Positions 27,260-36,144 of a DNA stretch of 64,000 bases are shown one piece after another. Within the stretch, counting starts at the first letter, position 1. Every line of letters starts with the position of its first letter. A program made the position numbers and the translations under genes. Where the stretch lies: assembly GCF_024649945.1 (NCBI RefSeq), contig NZ_JANKMS010000005.1, positions 362,612-426,611 on the forward strand. The letters run 5' to 3'. The DNA comes from Flavobacterium panacis (GTDB taxonomy: Bacteria > Bacteroidota > Bacteroidia > Flavobacteriales > Flavobacteriaceae). The notes under the pieces were generated by a model that saw only the letters and a program-made list of their open reading frames with translations, searched no databases and was not told where the DNA came from.

Positions 27260-27353
27260 ATGTATTTATTGAGCTATAAAAGTATTTTTAATAGTTTCTT
27301 TTTAACACCATAAAAAGTTTTATTACTACTATCATAGGATGTATTAATGAATC

Positions 27354-27388
27354 AAAAAAGCCGTAATTACTTTCGCAATTACGGCTTT
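27354..27388 (-). terminator. Intrinsic terminator of asd
   Basis: AAGCCGTAATTACTTTCGCAATTACGGCTT-like stem with a T run on the minus strand, 33 bp past the asd stop. Confidence 0.85.
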
Positions 27389-27420
27389 CTCTTTATAACA
27401 ATTTTCTTTAATCTCTAAGA

Positions 27421-28410
27421 CTATACCAAACCAGCTTGAATTAAATATTCAGCAATTTGAATCGTGTTTGTTGCAGCACCTTTTCTTAAGTTATCAGCAA
27501 CAATCCACATGTTTAATGTGTTTGGCTGACTTTCGTCACGACGAATTCTTCCAACAAAAACATCATTTTTACCTTCTGCATATAATGGCATTGGGTAGGT
27601 AAAAGTATCTAAATTATCCTGCACCACTACTCCATCAGTGTTGTGTAAGATTTCGCGAACTTCATTCACTTCAAAATCATTTGTGAACTCCACATTCACA
27701 GCTTCACTATGTCCACCTACAACTGGGACACGAACTGCAGTAGCTGTAACTCTAATCGTGTTATCACCTAAGATTTTTTGAGTTTCACGAACTAATTTCA
27801 TTTCTTCTTTAGTGTATCCGTTATCCTCAAAACTATCGCAATGTGGAATTGCATTTCTGTGAATTGGATATTTATAAGCCATATCACCTTGAATTCCTGC
27901 GTATTCGTTTTCTAATTGTTTTACTGCTTTTACTCCAGTTCCCGTGATCGACTGGTAAGTAGAAACAATAATTCTTTCGATATTATATTTTCTGTGCAAA
28001 GGAGCCAAAGCTAATACCATCTGAATTGTAGAACAGTTTGGGTTTGCAATGATTTTATCTTCTTTAGTCAAAACAGAAGCGTTGATTTCTGGAACTACTA
28101 ATTTTTTAGTAGGATCCATTCTCCATGCAGAAGAGTTGTCAATAACGGTTGTTCCAGCAGCAGCAAATTTTGGCGCCCATTCTAATGAAGTATCTCCACC
28201 AGCTGAGAAAACAGCAATATCAGCTTTCATATCAACTGCCGTTTGTAAACCAACTACTTTATATTTAGTTCCTTTGTATTCAATTTCTTTTCCTACTGAT
28301 CTTTCAGATGCAACAGGAATTAATTCTGTAACTGGAAAATTTCTTTCCGCTAAAACTTTAAGCATTACTTCGCCAACCATTCCGGTAGCACCTACAACTG
28401 CAATTCTCAT
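27421..28410 (-). CDS. asd: Aspartate-semialdehyde dehydrogenase
   Basis: 329 residues. NADP-binding GATGMVGEVML at the start, catalytic Cys126 in NPNCSTIQ, and the downstream substrate-binding His region of the family (GGHSEAVNVEF). It makes aspartate semialdehyde for lysine/diaminopimelate, threonine and methionine synthesis. Single gene with a near-perfect promoter upstream. Confidence 0.97.
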   Translation of the reverse strand: MRIAVVGATGMVGEVMLKVLAERNFPVTELIPVASERSVGKEIEYKGTKYKVVGLQTAVDMKADIAVFSAGGDTSLEWAPKFAAAGTTVIDNSSAWRMDPTKKLVVPEINASVLTKEDKIIANPNCSTIQMVLALAPLHRKYNIERIIVSTYQSITGTGVKAVKQLENEYAGIQGDMAYKYPIHRNAIPHCDSFEDNGYTKEEMKLVRETQKILGDNTIRVTATAVRVPVVGGHSEAVNVEFTNDFEVNEVREILHNTDGVVVQDNLDTFTYPMPLYAEGKNDVFVGRIRRDESQPNTLNMWIVADNLRKGAATNTIQIAEYLIQAGLV

Positions 28411-28450
28411 TTTTATATTTTTAAATAATCAATTAATCTAATTTGTAAAG

Positions 28451-28480
28451 CAAAAATAAGTATAATAAAAGTCTTGACAA
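28451..28480 (-). promoter_or_regulatory. asd promoter
   Basis: On the minus strand TTG (28478-28480), exactly 19 nt, TATTTTTG (28451-28458): an essentially ideal Bacteroidota TTG-N19-TAnnTTTG promoter, 40 bp from the asd start codon. Confidence 0.85.
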
Positions 28481-28526
28481 GGTGATTCACAAAAAATAAC
28501 AAAATGTTACAAAATAAACATTTTGT

Positions 28527-28554
28527 AAAAAAACCGCCTCTTTAGAAGGCGGTT
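28527..28554 (-). terminator. Intrinsic terminator of mscL
   Basis: AACCGCC-TCTTTAGAA-GGCGGTT stem with a T run on the minus strand, 32 bp past the mscL stop. Confidence 0.85.
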
Positions 28555-28585
28555 AAGTTAGACTTAGTGTAGCGGTATTATATTT

Positions 28586-28966
28586 TTATTTATTTTTTAA
28601 TAAATCTCTAATTTCTGTAAGCAATTCTTCCTGAGTTGGTGCTGCAGGCTGATTTGGTGCTGGTTCTTCTTTCTTTTTAAGACTGTTTAATGCTTTAATG
28701 ATCAAGAACAAAACAAAAGCTACAATAATAAAATTAATTACTGCCGAAAGAAACATACCATATTTAACTCCACCAAAAGCGGTCAAATCTTCTATCCTTG
28801 ATAAATGAGCTGCGTCTAAAGCAGGTTTTAGCACTAAAGGTGTAATTACATCTTCTATAAATGAACTTACAATTTTACCAAAAGCAGCTCCAATAATTAC
28901 TGCAACAGCAAGGTCAACTACGTTGCCTTTCATTGCAAATGCCTTAAATTCTGAAAAAAATCCCAT
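28586..28966 (-). CDS. mscL: Large-conductance mechanosensitive channel
   Basis: 126 residues. The N-terminus FFSEFKAFAMKGNVVDLAVA and the TM1 stretch AVIIGAAFGKIVSSFIEDVI are diagnostic; a second helix (INFIIVAFVLFLIIKAL) and a charged C-terminal helix (TEIRDLLKNK) complete the subunit. It releases solutes under osmotic downshock. Confidence 0.97.
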   Translation of the reverse strand: MGFFSEFKAFAMKGNVVDLAVAVIIGAAFGKIVSSFIEDVITPLVLKPALDAAHLSRIEDLTAFGGVKYGMFLSAVINFIIVAFVLFLIIKALNSLKKKEEPAPNQPAAPTQEELLTEIRDLLKNK

Positions 28967-29034
28967 ATCTGATTTGTTTAGTTTTACATTAAATGAATAT
29001 CGAAAATACGTAATTTTATTGAAAGTTCTTAACG

Positions 29035-31494
29035 CTATCGGAAAAATACGCGTTTTACTCGCTGCGAAATACTGGTCATTATCTCATACGGAATTGTTTT
29101 TAAAGCTACTGCCATCTCAATTACCGTTGGGCTTTCGCCGAAAATAATTACAGGATCGCCCTCTTTACAATCAATTTCTGAAACATTTACCATTAGCATG
29201 TCCATACAAACACTGCCAACAATTGGTGCTTTCTGATTTTTGATCGTGACAAATCCCACTTCATTTCCCCATAATCTCGAAATTCCGTCGGCGTAACCAA
29301 TCGGGATTGTGGCAATTTTAGTTTGTTTTTCTGCCATAAAACGGCGTCCGTAACCTACGCTGTCACCAGCAGGAATCACACGAACCTGAGAAATAATGGA
29401 TTTTAAAGTCCCAACATTTTCTAAATATTTCTGTTCTGCAGAATCATTTGAAACGCCGTATAAACCAATTCCTAAACGAACCATATTATATTGGGCATTC
29501 GGGAAATTACTGATTCCAGAAGTATTCAAAATATGTCGAATCGGATTGATGTTCAATTCTGAAATTAATCGCGAAGATAATTTCTCAAACAATGCAATCT
29601 GTTTATTTACAAAGTCATAATGTTTCGGATCATCGCTTGTCGCTAAATGCGATAAAATACTTTGAACACGAACAGTTGAATTTCCTTTCAAGGTATCTAT
29701 TAATTCCTGAAGCGTATTTTCTTCAAAACCTAAACGATGCATTCCTGTATCAATTTTGATATGAATCGGGAAATCTTTTAAGTTCTTTTCACGTGCGATT
29801 TTCAAAAAGGCATTTAATCCTTTTATGCTATAAATTTCGGGTTCTAACTGATATTGAATGATGGATGGAAAACTGGTAGATTCCGGATTTAAAACCATAA
29901 TTGGCAATTTAATTCCACCATTTTTCAACGAAATCCCTTCATCGGCGAAAGCCACTCCTAAATAATCAACTTTATGATGTTCTAGCAATTTTGCAATTTC
30001 TAAACCGCCGTTTCCATACCCAAAAGCCTTTACCATTACCATCATCTTGACATTTGGTGCCAATTTAGATTTAAAGTAATTGAAATTATGACTAATAGCA
30101 TCGAGATTGATTTCCAGAACTGTTTCGTGTGTTTTTTCTTCAAGAAGCGAAACAATTTCTTCAAATTTAAAAGACCTTGCTCCCTTTATTAAAATGGTTT
30201 CATTTTGAAAATTCAAACTTTCAACTGCTTCGATAAAATCAGCCGTACTTGGAAACATTATACTGTTTGGAAATTTAGCAACAAAAGATGAAATAGTTTC
30301 TCCAATACCAATTAAGCGATTTATTTTATTGTCTGAAATTAATTGTGCTACTTTAGAATACAATTCTTCATTTGTAAATCCGCTTTGAAAAATATCTGAT
30401 AGAATTACTGTTTTTGAAGCGCTTTTTTTCTTTTGGCTTTCTAAGAAATCCAAAGCAATTTTTAATGATTGAAAATCAGAGCTGTAACTATCATCTATAA
30501 TACTGCAGTTATTGATTCCGTTTTTAACTTCGAGACGCATTCGAACAGGATACAGCATCTCAATTCTGCTTTGAATAACTTTCTGGTCGTATTTAAAATA
30601 CAGCAAAACCAATAAACAGGAAATAGCATTTTGTACAGAAGCCGAGTCGTTAAACGGAATTTCTAAACTGAATTTTTCATTGTTATATTGATATTCAATA
30701 TTAATGTGATCGTTTTTACTTTCTTTTTTTGAAATAAAAACATTTGCATTTTGATCTGAAAAACTCCATGAAAATAACGTTTGATTCGCGTGATTCAATT
30801 CATTCAAGCAAAGATCAACTTTTTCATTTTTTTGATAAATCACTACTGAAGCATCTTTGAACAGCAATAATTTTTCTTTGATTTTTTGTTCTAAATTTTC
30901 GAATCCTTCGTCGTGAGCAGAACCAATACTCGTTAAAACTCCAATAGATGGTTTTATGATTTTCTCCAACTTAGCCATTTCATTGACTGTAGAAATTCCT
31001 GCTTCAAAAATCCCTAAATTGTGTTTTTCGTTGATTGAAATCACCGAAAGTGGAACTCCGACTTGAGAGTTATAACTTTTTGGACTTCTAACAATATTAT
31101 AATCAGGACTCAATAAGAAATTAAGCCATTCTTTTACGATTGTTTTGCCGTTACTTCCTGTTAGTCCGATAACTGGAAAATGGAATAAATTTCGGTAATA
31201 GGCAGCAAATTCCTGAAGAGCCTGAAGCGTATTTTCGACAACTAAGAAATTAGCTTTATCTGCATAACCTTCCGGAATATACTGAACCACAAAATTCTGT
31301 ACTCCGTTTTCTATTAAATCGGAAATAAATAAATGAGCATCATTATTTACACCTGCCAAGGCGAAGAATAAAGTTTGAGATCCGTTTTGCAGTGAACGGC
31401 TGTCTATTGAAATATGGTCAATAAAAACATCAGTTTCTGAACCAATCCATTTGGCGTTTAGAACTGAAATCAGGCTTTTTAAATTTAGGCTCAT
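29035..31494 (-). CDS. Bifunctional MurF ligase / alanine racemase
   Basis: 819 residues. The N-terminal ~450 residues are MurF (UDP-MurNAc-tripeptide:D-Ala-D-Ala ligase) with the ATP-binding GLTGSNGKTIVKEW. The C-terminal ~365 residues are an alanine racemase with the PLP-lysine motif MVMVKAFGYGNG and a catalytic Tyr region (VGYGRRF). The fusion, common in Bacteroidota, couples production of D-Ala to its use in peptidoglycan precursors. Confidence 0.95.
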   Translation of the reverse strand: MSLNLKSLISVLNAKWIGSETDVFIDHISIDSRSLQNGSQTLFFALAGVNNDAHLFISDLIENGVQNFVVQYIPEGYADKANFLVVENTLQALQEFAAYYRNLFHFPVIGLTGSNGKTIVKEWLNFLLSPDYNIVRSPKSYNSQVGVPLSVISINEKHNLGIFEAGISTVNEMAKLEKIIKPSIGVLTSIGSAHDEGFENLEQKIKEKLLLFKDASVVIYQKNEKVDLCLNELNHANQTLFSWSFSDQNANVFISKKESKNDHINIEYQYNNEKFSLEIPFNDSASVQNAISCLLVLLYFKYDQKVIQSRIEMLYPVRMRLEVKNGINNCSIIDDSYSSDFQSLKIALDFLESQKKKSASKTVILSDIFQSGFTNEELYSKVAQLISDNKINRLIGIGETISSFVAKFPNSIMFPSTADFIEAVESLNFQNETILIKGARSFKFEEIVSLLEEKTHETVLEINLDAISHNFNYFKSKLAPNVKMMVMVKAFGYGNGGLEIAKLLEHHKVDYLGVAFADEGISLKNGGIKLPIMVLNPESTSFPSIIQYQLEPEIYSIKGLNAFLKIAREKNLKDFPIHIKIDTGMHRLGFEENTLQELIDTLKGNSTVRVQSILSHLATSDDPKHYDFVNKQIALFEKLSSRLISELNINPIRHILNTSGISNFPNAQYNMVRLGIGLYGVSNDSAEQKYLENVGTLKSIISQVRVIPAGDSVGYGRRFMAEKQTKIATIPIGYADGISRLWGNEVGFVTIKNQKAPIVGSVCMDMLMVNVSEIDCKEGDPVIIFGESPTVIEMAVALKTIPYEIMTSISQRVKRVFFR

Positions 31495-31587
31495 TTAGAA
31501 ATATCTTTTTTTCAAAATTAAGATATTAAAGATAGAAAAGAGTTGTGATTTTCTTAAAAAAAAACAAACTTAGAGATTAGAAAAGTC

Positions 31588-31690
31588 TGCCACGAATTTC
31601 ACTAATTACACTAATTTTTCTACTTTCTAGAAATATAGATTAGAATAACCCAATAAAAGAAATTCGAGAAAATTTGTGCAATTCGTGGCA
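31588..31690. repeat. Imperfect inverted repeat, CACGAATT family
   Basis: Left arm 31588-31620 (TGCCACGAATTTCACTAATT and onward) and right arm 31668-31690 (GAAAATTTGTGCAATTCGTG). The right arm overlaps the first codons of the longest frame of the next gene, which is one reason for choosing a later start there. Confidence 0.75.
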
Positions 31691-31739
31691 AAGAATAATA
31701 TTTGAGTATATTTGTTTATTACCCGAAAAATTGCCTGTT

Positions 31740-32345
31740 TTGAAAAAAATACTTCCGCTTTTCTCCTATATACTCCATCCGATTTTTATAGCGCTTTATG
31801 CTACAATGTTTTATTTATTCTGTAAAGGAGATATCTTTGGTACACAGGAAAAATATTATGTCCTGCTTCAGATATTGGTGATCAATGTGATTGTACCTAT
31901 TTTATTTTATTTACTTCTTAAGTCTACAGGACACGTAAAATCTGTTATGCTGAGTCAGACCTCCGAGCGTACAATTCCACTAATCTTACAGTGTTTTTTA
32001 TATATTTTGCTGGTAAAACGAAGTATCGTTATTGTGCGTTATCCTGAACTTCACTTCTTTTTTCTAGGCGCATTATTCAGTGCTATTCTGGCTTTGGTAT
32101 TTGCACTTTTCAAAATAAAAGCGAGTTTACATATGGTTGCCATTTGCGGTTTTGCCATTTTTGTAATTGGGTTAAACATTCATCTTCAAATGCATAATCC
32201 GTATTGGCCGGCATTATTAATTTTGTTGTCGGGAATTGTCGCTTCATCTCGTTTAGAAATGAATGCTCATACTTCAAGAGAAATATTAATTGGTTTGTTT
32301 ATTGGAATAATGCCTCAGTTATTGTTTTTATACCTGTGGTTATAA
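31740..32345 (+). CDS. Multi-pass membrane protein of unknown function
   Basis: About 201 residues from a TTG at 31740 (LKKILPLFSYILHP). The longer frame from 31674 begins inside a palindrome arm and gives a non-typical N-terminus. Six to seven hydrophobic segments, including ILVINVIVPILFYLLL and LLILLSGIVASSRLEM near the end. I do not recognise a family with confidence. It overlaps the convergent beta-barrel gene by 6 bp. Confidence 0.65.
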   Translation: MKKILPLFSYILHPIFIALYATMFYLFCKGDIFGTQEKYYVLLQILVINVIVPILFYLLLKSTGHVKSVMLSQTSERTIPLILQCFLYILLVKRSIVIVRYPELHFFFLGALFSAILALVFALFKIKASLHMVAICGFAIFVIGLNIHLQMHNPYWPALLILLSGIVASSRLEMNAHTSREILIGLFIGIMPQLLFLYLWL

Positions 32346-33044
32346 AATGTAAAAAATCAATCCGGCATTTAAGCTTTTCATGTTGATTTTTTCTCCTGAT
32401 AAAGTCGTCGCTGAATTAAACAAAGGACTTAGGCCATAATACAAATATACATTCCAAGTGTTGTATCCTGCTGCCAAATAAGGCCCGTATTGAAATTTAT
32501 TAATATCCTTGTTATTATTAATTCTATAGGTATTTTCACCGTCATCTAAAAGAGAAGTACTCGAGAAAATGTAACTCAGTTTTACTCCACCATAGATACG
32601 CCAAAATTTAGTGCTTTCGTAAGTAGAATTTCTCCATCTGAATTCTATTGGAAGATCTACAGAATACTGTCTGTAACGATTAGAGGCAAATTCGCTGGAA
32701 TTATTTACTCCATATATAATTGCACCTGCAGCATCTTTAGAAATATTTAAATTCTGATTGTAATTTTGATAGCTCAACCCTAATCCTGTCGCAATCGCTA
32801 CTGTTCTGGATTTGTTAACCGGCATATCGCGTAAGAATCCTGCAGAAAGTCCAAGTGAAAATTTATTCTGTTTAAAATTAATTGGAATATCTGTAAACAT
32901 GTTATAGGTCATAGAAAAGAAAAACTGATCTTCTCTATATAAAGAGTCTATTTTAACTACCGGTTTTATCTCAGGTTTAACCGCTTCTTGTGCAAAAGAG
33001 CTAAAAAAAGTGAGTAAAAATAGGCAGCTAAAAATAATTCGCAT
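32340..33044 (-). CDS. Outer membrane beta-barrel protein (PorT-like)
   Basis: 234 residues: signal peptide (MRIIFSCLFLLTFFSSFAQ) and an eight-stranded-barrel pattern (alternating Tyr/aromatic strands such as RQYSVDLPIEFRWRN and WRIYGGVKLSYIF). It resembles PorT-family proteins, one of which is a type IX secretion component, but no other secretion gene is adjacent, so I give only the fold. Confidence 0.7.
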   Translation of the reverse strand: MRIIFSCLFLLTFFSSFAQEAVKPEIKPVVKIDSLYREDQFFFSMTYNMFTDIPINFKQNKFSLGLSAGFLRDMPVNKSRTVAIATGLGLSYQNYNQNLNISKDAAGAIIYGVNNSSEFASNRYRQYSVDLPIEFRWRNSTYESTKFWRIYGGVKLSYIFSSTSLLDDGENTYRINNNKDINKFQYGPYLAAGYNTWNVYLYYGLSPLFNSATTLSGEKINMKSLNAGLIFYIL

Positions 33045-33254
33045 ATCGTAAGTTTGTTTTTAAAAGGTTGTTTTAAACAAACGTTCTTGTACATCTGTTT
33101 ATTTCATATACAAATATAATATAATGCTTTTTCAGGCAGCGCTAAGAACTACAAATATTCTTATTTTGCTTACGAATAAAATTAATTGTTGCATTTTTTT
33201 CAATGAATTGACCGACAGAAGCAAAAAATTGATGAATTTTCTTTTTATGTTTTA

Positions 33255-33262
33255 TACCTTTG
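33255..33262 (+). promoter_or_regulatory. Putative -7 box, possible leaderless transcript
   Basis: TACCTTTG ends only 7 bp before the ATG at 33270, with TTG at 33229-33231 (23-nt spacer). If used, transcription would start at or next to the start codon. Confidence 0.45.
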
Positions 33263-33269
33263 CAGGATA

Positions 33270-33623
33270 ATGAAGAAAAAGCAGCTCATATTAAGTTTAT
33301 CCTTTGCTGTAACAATATTGTTCTCGATATTGTTTCAGTCGATACACAGTTATGAGCACATCGTAAAACAACTTTCTGAAAAGCAGTGTCATCATAATTA
33401 CAATGATCCAAATGGTGAAATAACGCATCAGCATCATGATTATGACGTTTGTTTTGTTTGTCATTTTGTCTTTGAATCCTTTATTATTCCAAAGGATTTC
33501 TCTTTTCAGTTTCATTCTTTTGATCGCGAAACTCCTTATTTCTTCCCTTTTTCAGAAAAGATTTTTTCAATTTCAAGTACCTCGTATTTCTTGCGGGGAC
33601 CTCCCACAGCTTTAGTTTCTTAA
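33270..33623 (+). CDS. His-rich small exported protein
   Basis: 117 residues with an N-terminal membrane/signal segment (LILSLSFAVTILFSILFQSIHS). The mature part has a dense cluster of potential metal ligands: CHHNY, THQHHDYD and CFVCHF. Such proteins often stand before TonB receptors in Bacteroidota, as here (receptor 160 bp downstream). A role in Zn, Cu or Ni handling is inferred. Confidence 0.65.
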   Translation: MKKKQLILSLSFAVTILFSILFQSIHSYEHIVKQLSEKQCHHNYNDPNGEITHQHHDYDVCFVCHFVFESFIIPKDFSFQFHSFDRETPYFFPFSEKIFSISSTSYFLRGPPTALVS

Positions 33624-33783
33624 ATTTTCGATTTCGAAAAAAATCACATTTCTTTTAATTAAAAATTCAAAAACCGTTGAGTTTCCTAATCCTAATGACT
33701 TAAAGTTGGGATCAGAATGCTTTGCTGTTTGTTTTGTTTTTTTATTAAAAGAAAAATCAAATTAACTATAGCATCATTTTCAA

Positions 33784-35991
33784 ATGAAAAAATTCATATT
33801 AGCCCTTATTTTAGGGTTCTCGGGCATTTTATCTGCTCAAAATTCGGTTTCAGGTACTGTGACTGATAATCAAAATAATCCATTGCCTGGCGTTTCTGTT
33901 TATGCACCTGAGATTCATAAAGGAACCACTACAGACGCAAATGGAAAATACGAACTAAACAATCTTCCAAACGGAAGTCTTAGACTTGCTTTTACCTATG
34001 TTGGATATGCTAATCAAAACAAAACGATAGCAAAATTATTAAAGCAAAATACTTTAGACATTACACTAGAGGAATCTATTTTAGAAATGGATGAAGTGGT
34101 GGTTTCTACTCCGTTCAACAAATTACAATCGCAAAACGTAATGAAAATTGAGCACGAAAGCATCAAAACATTACAGCAAAAAGGAACCTCAACTTTGATT
34201 GAAGGTTTGGCTACAATCCCTGGAGTTTCTCAAATTTCAACTGGAACTTCTATCGGAAAACCTGTAATTCGTGGACTTAGTGGAAATCGTGTTTTGGTAT
34301 ATTCTCAAGGTGTTCGTATCGAAAATCAACAGTTTGGAGACGAACATGGTTTAGGTTTAAATGATGCCGGAATTGAAAGCGTAGAAGTAATTAAAGGTCC
34401 AGCATCTTTATTATACGGTTCTGATGCTTTGGGAGGAGTTTTATATTTTAATCCAGAAAAATTTGCTGATGCTGGCGATTTTAAAGCTAACTTCAGTCAA
34501 AAATATTTCACCAATACACAAGGAAGTAATTCTTCTATCGGATTAAAAACATCTACAGAAAATTGGAAATTCTTAGCTCGTGGAAGTTACAACACGCATT
34601 CAGATTATAAAATTGCAGATGGTGACCGCGTAACGAATTCACGTTACAATGAAACTGATTTTAAAACAGGAATTGGATACAGTAATTCAACTTTCTCAAG
34701 TGTTTTAAGATATAACTACAACAAATTGGATATCGGAATTCCAGAAGACGGAATTGCAGAACAATCTTCTAGCAAAGACACACAATTTCCAAGACAGGGA
34801 ATTTTCAATCATTTATTGAGTTTGAATAATACTGTATTTTTTGAAAACTCAAAATTAGACATTGATTTAGGCTATATTTCTAATGATCGAAGCGAGTTTG
34901 AAGACAGCAACGAAGCTTCTTTACACATGAAATTGAATACTTTCAATTATAATGCAAAATATCATTTCCCTAAATTCGGAAAAATCGAAACTATTGTAGG
35001 TGTTCAGGGAATGCACCAAACGAATAAAAATTCTGGTGAAGAATATTTAATTCCAGATGCAACAACTAACGATTTTGGTGTTTTTGGAACAGCAAATTAC
35101 GAATGGAACAACAGCGTTCTTCAGGCTGGATTGCGTTTTGATAATAGAAATATTACTTCAATTGCACACGGAACAGAAGGCGAAGAAGGTTATTTTCTGC
35201 CTCTTGACAAATCTTTTGACAGTTTTAATGCTTCTTTAGGTTACAAAACCAAATTGGCTGATCCGTTAACAATTCGTTTGAATGTAGCAACAGGATTTAG
35301 AGCTCCAAACTTAGCTGAATTAACTTCAAACGGTGTTCACGAAGGAACAAATCGTTACGAAATTGGAAATGCTAATCTGAAAACAGAACAAAACGTTCAG
35401 ACTGATTTGAATTTAGAATACAAAAGCACTCATTTCGAGTTTTTCGTAAACGGATTCTACAATCACGTAAACAACTACATTTATACTTCGCCAACTGGAG
35501 AAGTTAGAGACGACAATGATGTTTTTGCTTATATTCAGGATAATGCACAATTGTATGGCGGTGAAGTTGGTCTGCATTTTCACCCTCATCCTTTAGATTG
35601 GTTACATTTTGAAACTAGTTTTGAAACGGTTACAGGTAAAAAAGAAAACAAAGATTATCTGCCTTTAATTCCAGCAAACAACTGGAATAATACATTAAGA
35701 ACTGAATTCAACATTAAAGACTGGTTAAGCGAAGGTTTTGCCTCTTTGAATGTTTCTTCCACTTTTGCTCAAGATAATGTGAGTGGTTTTGAAACCGCTT
35801 CTAAAGGTTATACTTTAGTAAATTTAGGTTTTGGAGGAACAGTTAAACTAGGAAAAACTGCTTTCGATATTAACCTAAACGGAAACAACCTTTTTGATAA
35901 AAAATATATTGCACATCTTTCGAGATTAAAAACAGACGGTATTCCTAATATTGGAAGAAACATCGTTTTGGGAGTTAATTTTAATCTCTAA
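33784..35991 (+). CDS. TonB-dependent receptor
   Basis: 735 residues: signal peptide, CarboxypepD-regulatory-like domain (SGTVTDNQNNPLPGVSVYAP), plug domain (LIEGLATIPGVSQIS, VIRGLSGNRVLVYSQGVRIE, GPASLLYGSDALGGVLYF) and a 22-strand barrel ending in a C-terminal aromatic-like strand (NIVLGVNFNL). No SusD partner is nearby, so the substrate is more likely a metal complex or small ligand than a glycan; the His-rich neighbour and an HFHPHP segment point to a metal. Confidence 0.93.
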   Translation: MKKFILALILGFSGILSAQNSVSGTVTDNQNNPLPGVSVYAPEIHKGTTTDANGKYELNNLPNGSLRLAFTYVGYANQNKTIAKLLKQNTLDITLEESILEMDEVVVSTPFNKLQSQNVMKIEHESIKTLQQKGTSTLIEGLATIPGVSQISTGTSIGKPVIRGLSGNRVLVYSQGVRIENQQFGDEHGLGLNDAGIESVEVIKGPASLLYGSDALGGVLYFNPEKFADAGDFKANFSQKYFTNTQGSNSSIGLKTSTENWKFLARGSYNTHSDYKIADGDRVTNSRYNETDFKTGIGYSNSTFSSVLRYNYNKLDIGIPEDGIAEQSSSKDTQFPRQGIFNHLLSLNNTVFFENSKLDIDLGYISNDRSEFEDSNEASLHMKLNTFNYNAKYHFPKFGKIETIVGVQGMHQTNKNSGEEYLIPDATTNDFGVFGTANYEWNNSVLQAGLRFDNRNITSIAHGTEGEEGYFLPLDKSFDSFNASLGYKTKLADPLTIRLNVATGFRAPNLAELTSNGVHEGTNRYEIGNANLKTEQNVQTDLNLEYKSTHFEFFVNGFYNHVNNYIYTSPTGEVRDDNDVFAYIQDNAQLYGGEVGLHFHPHPLDWLHFETSFETVTGKKENKDYLPLIPANNWNNTLRTEFNIKDWLSEGFASLNVSSTFAQDNVSGFETASKGYTLVNLGFGGTVKLGKTAFDINLNGNNLFDKKYIAHLSRLKTDGIPNIGRNIVLGVNFNL

Positions 35992-35997
35992 TTTTTA

Positions 35998-36058
35998 AAC
36001 CATATAAGTCATATAAGAGTAGTTTCAAATTAAATGAATTTATGTAACTTATATGGTT
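35998..36058. repeat. Inverted repeat, CCATATAAGT family
   Basis: AACCATATAAGTCATATAAG at 35998-36017 and an inverted, slightly diverged copy at 36033-36058, directly behind the receptor gene. Confidence 0.75.
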
Positions 36059-36114
36059 ATTTTTTTTAACAATTAGAAAGTTTTTCTTACTTTATTTTTT
36101 TAAACAAAAAAGAC

Positions 36115-36122
36115 TATTTTTG
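36115..36122 (+). promoter_or_regulatory. Putative -7 box of the prolyl oligopeptidase gene
   Basis: TATTTTTG, 22 bp before the ATG at 36145; no clear -33 TTG. Confidence 0.4.
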
Positions 36123-36144
36123 TTACAACAGATAAAAACTAACT

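Noticed and set aside
31674..31739. Longer start of the membrane protein gene
   Set aside because: The extra codons lie in a palindrome arm and its flank; the TTG at 31740 gives a typical membrane-protein start.
32340..33044. Type IX secretion gene porT/sprT
   Set aside because: The barrel fold is similar, but no other secretion component is nearby and diagnostic residues cannot be judged by eye.
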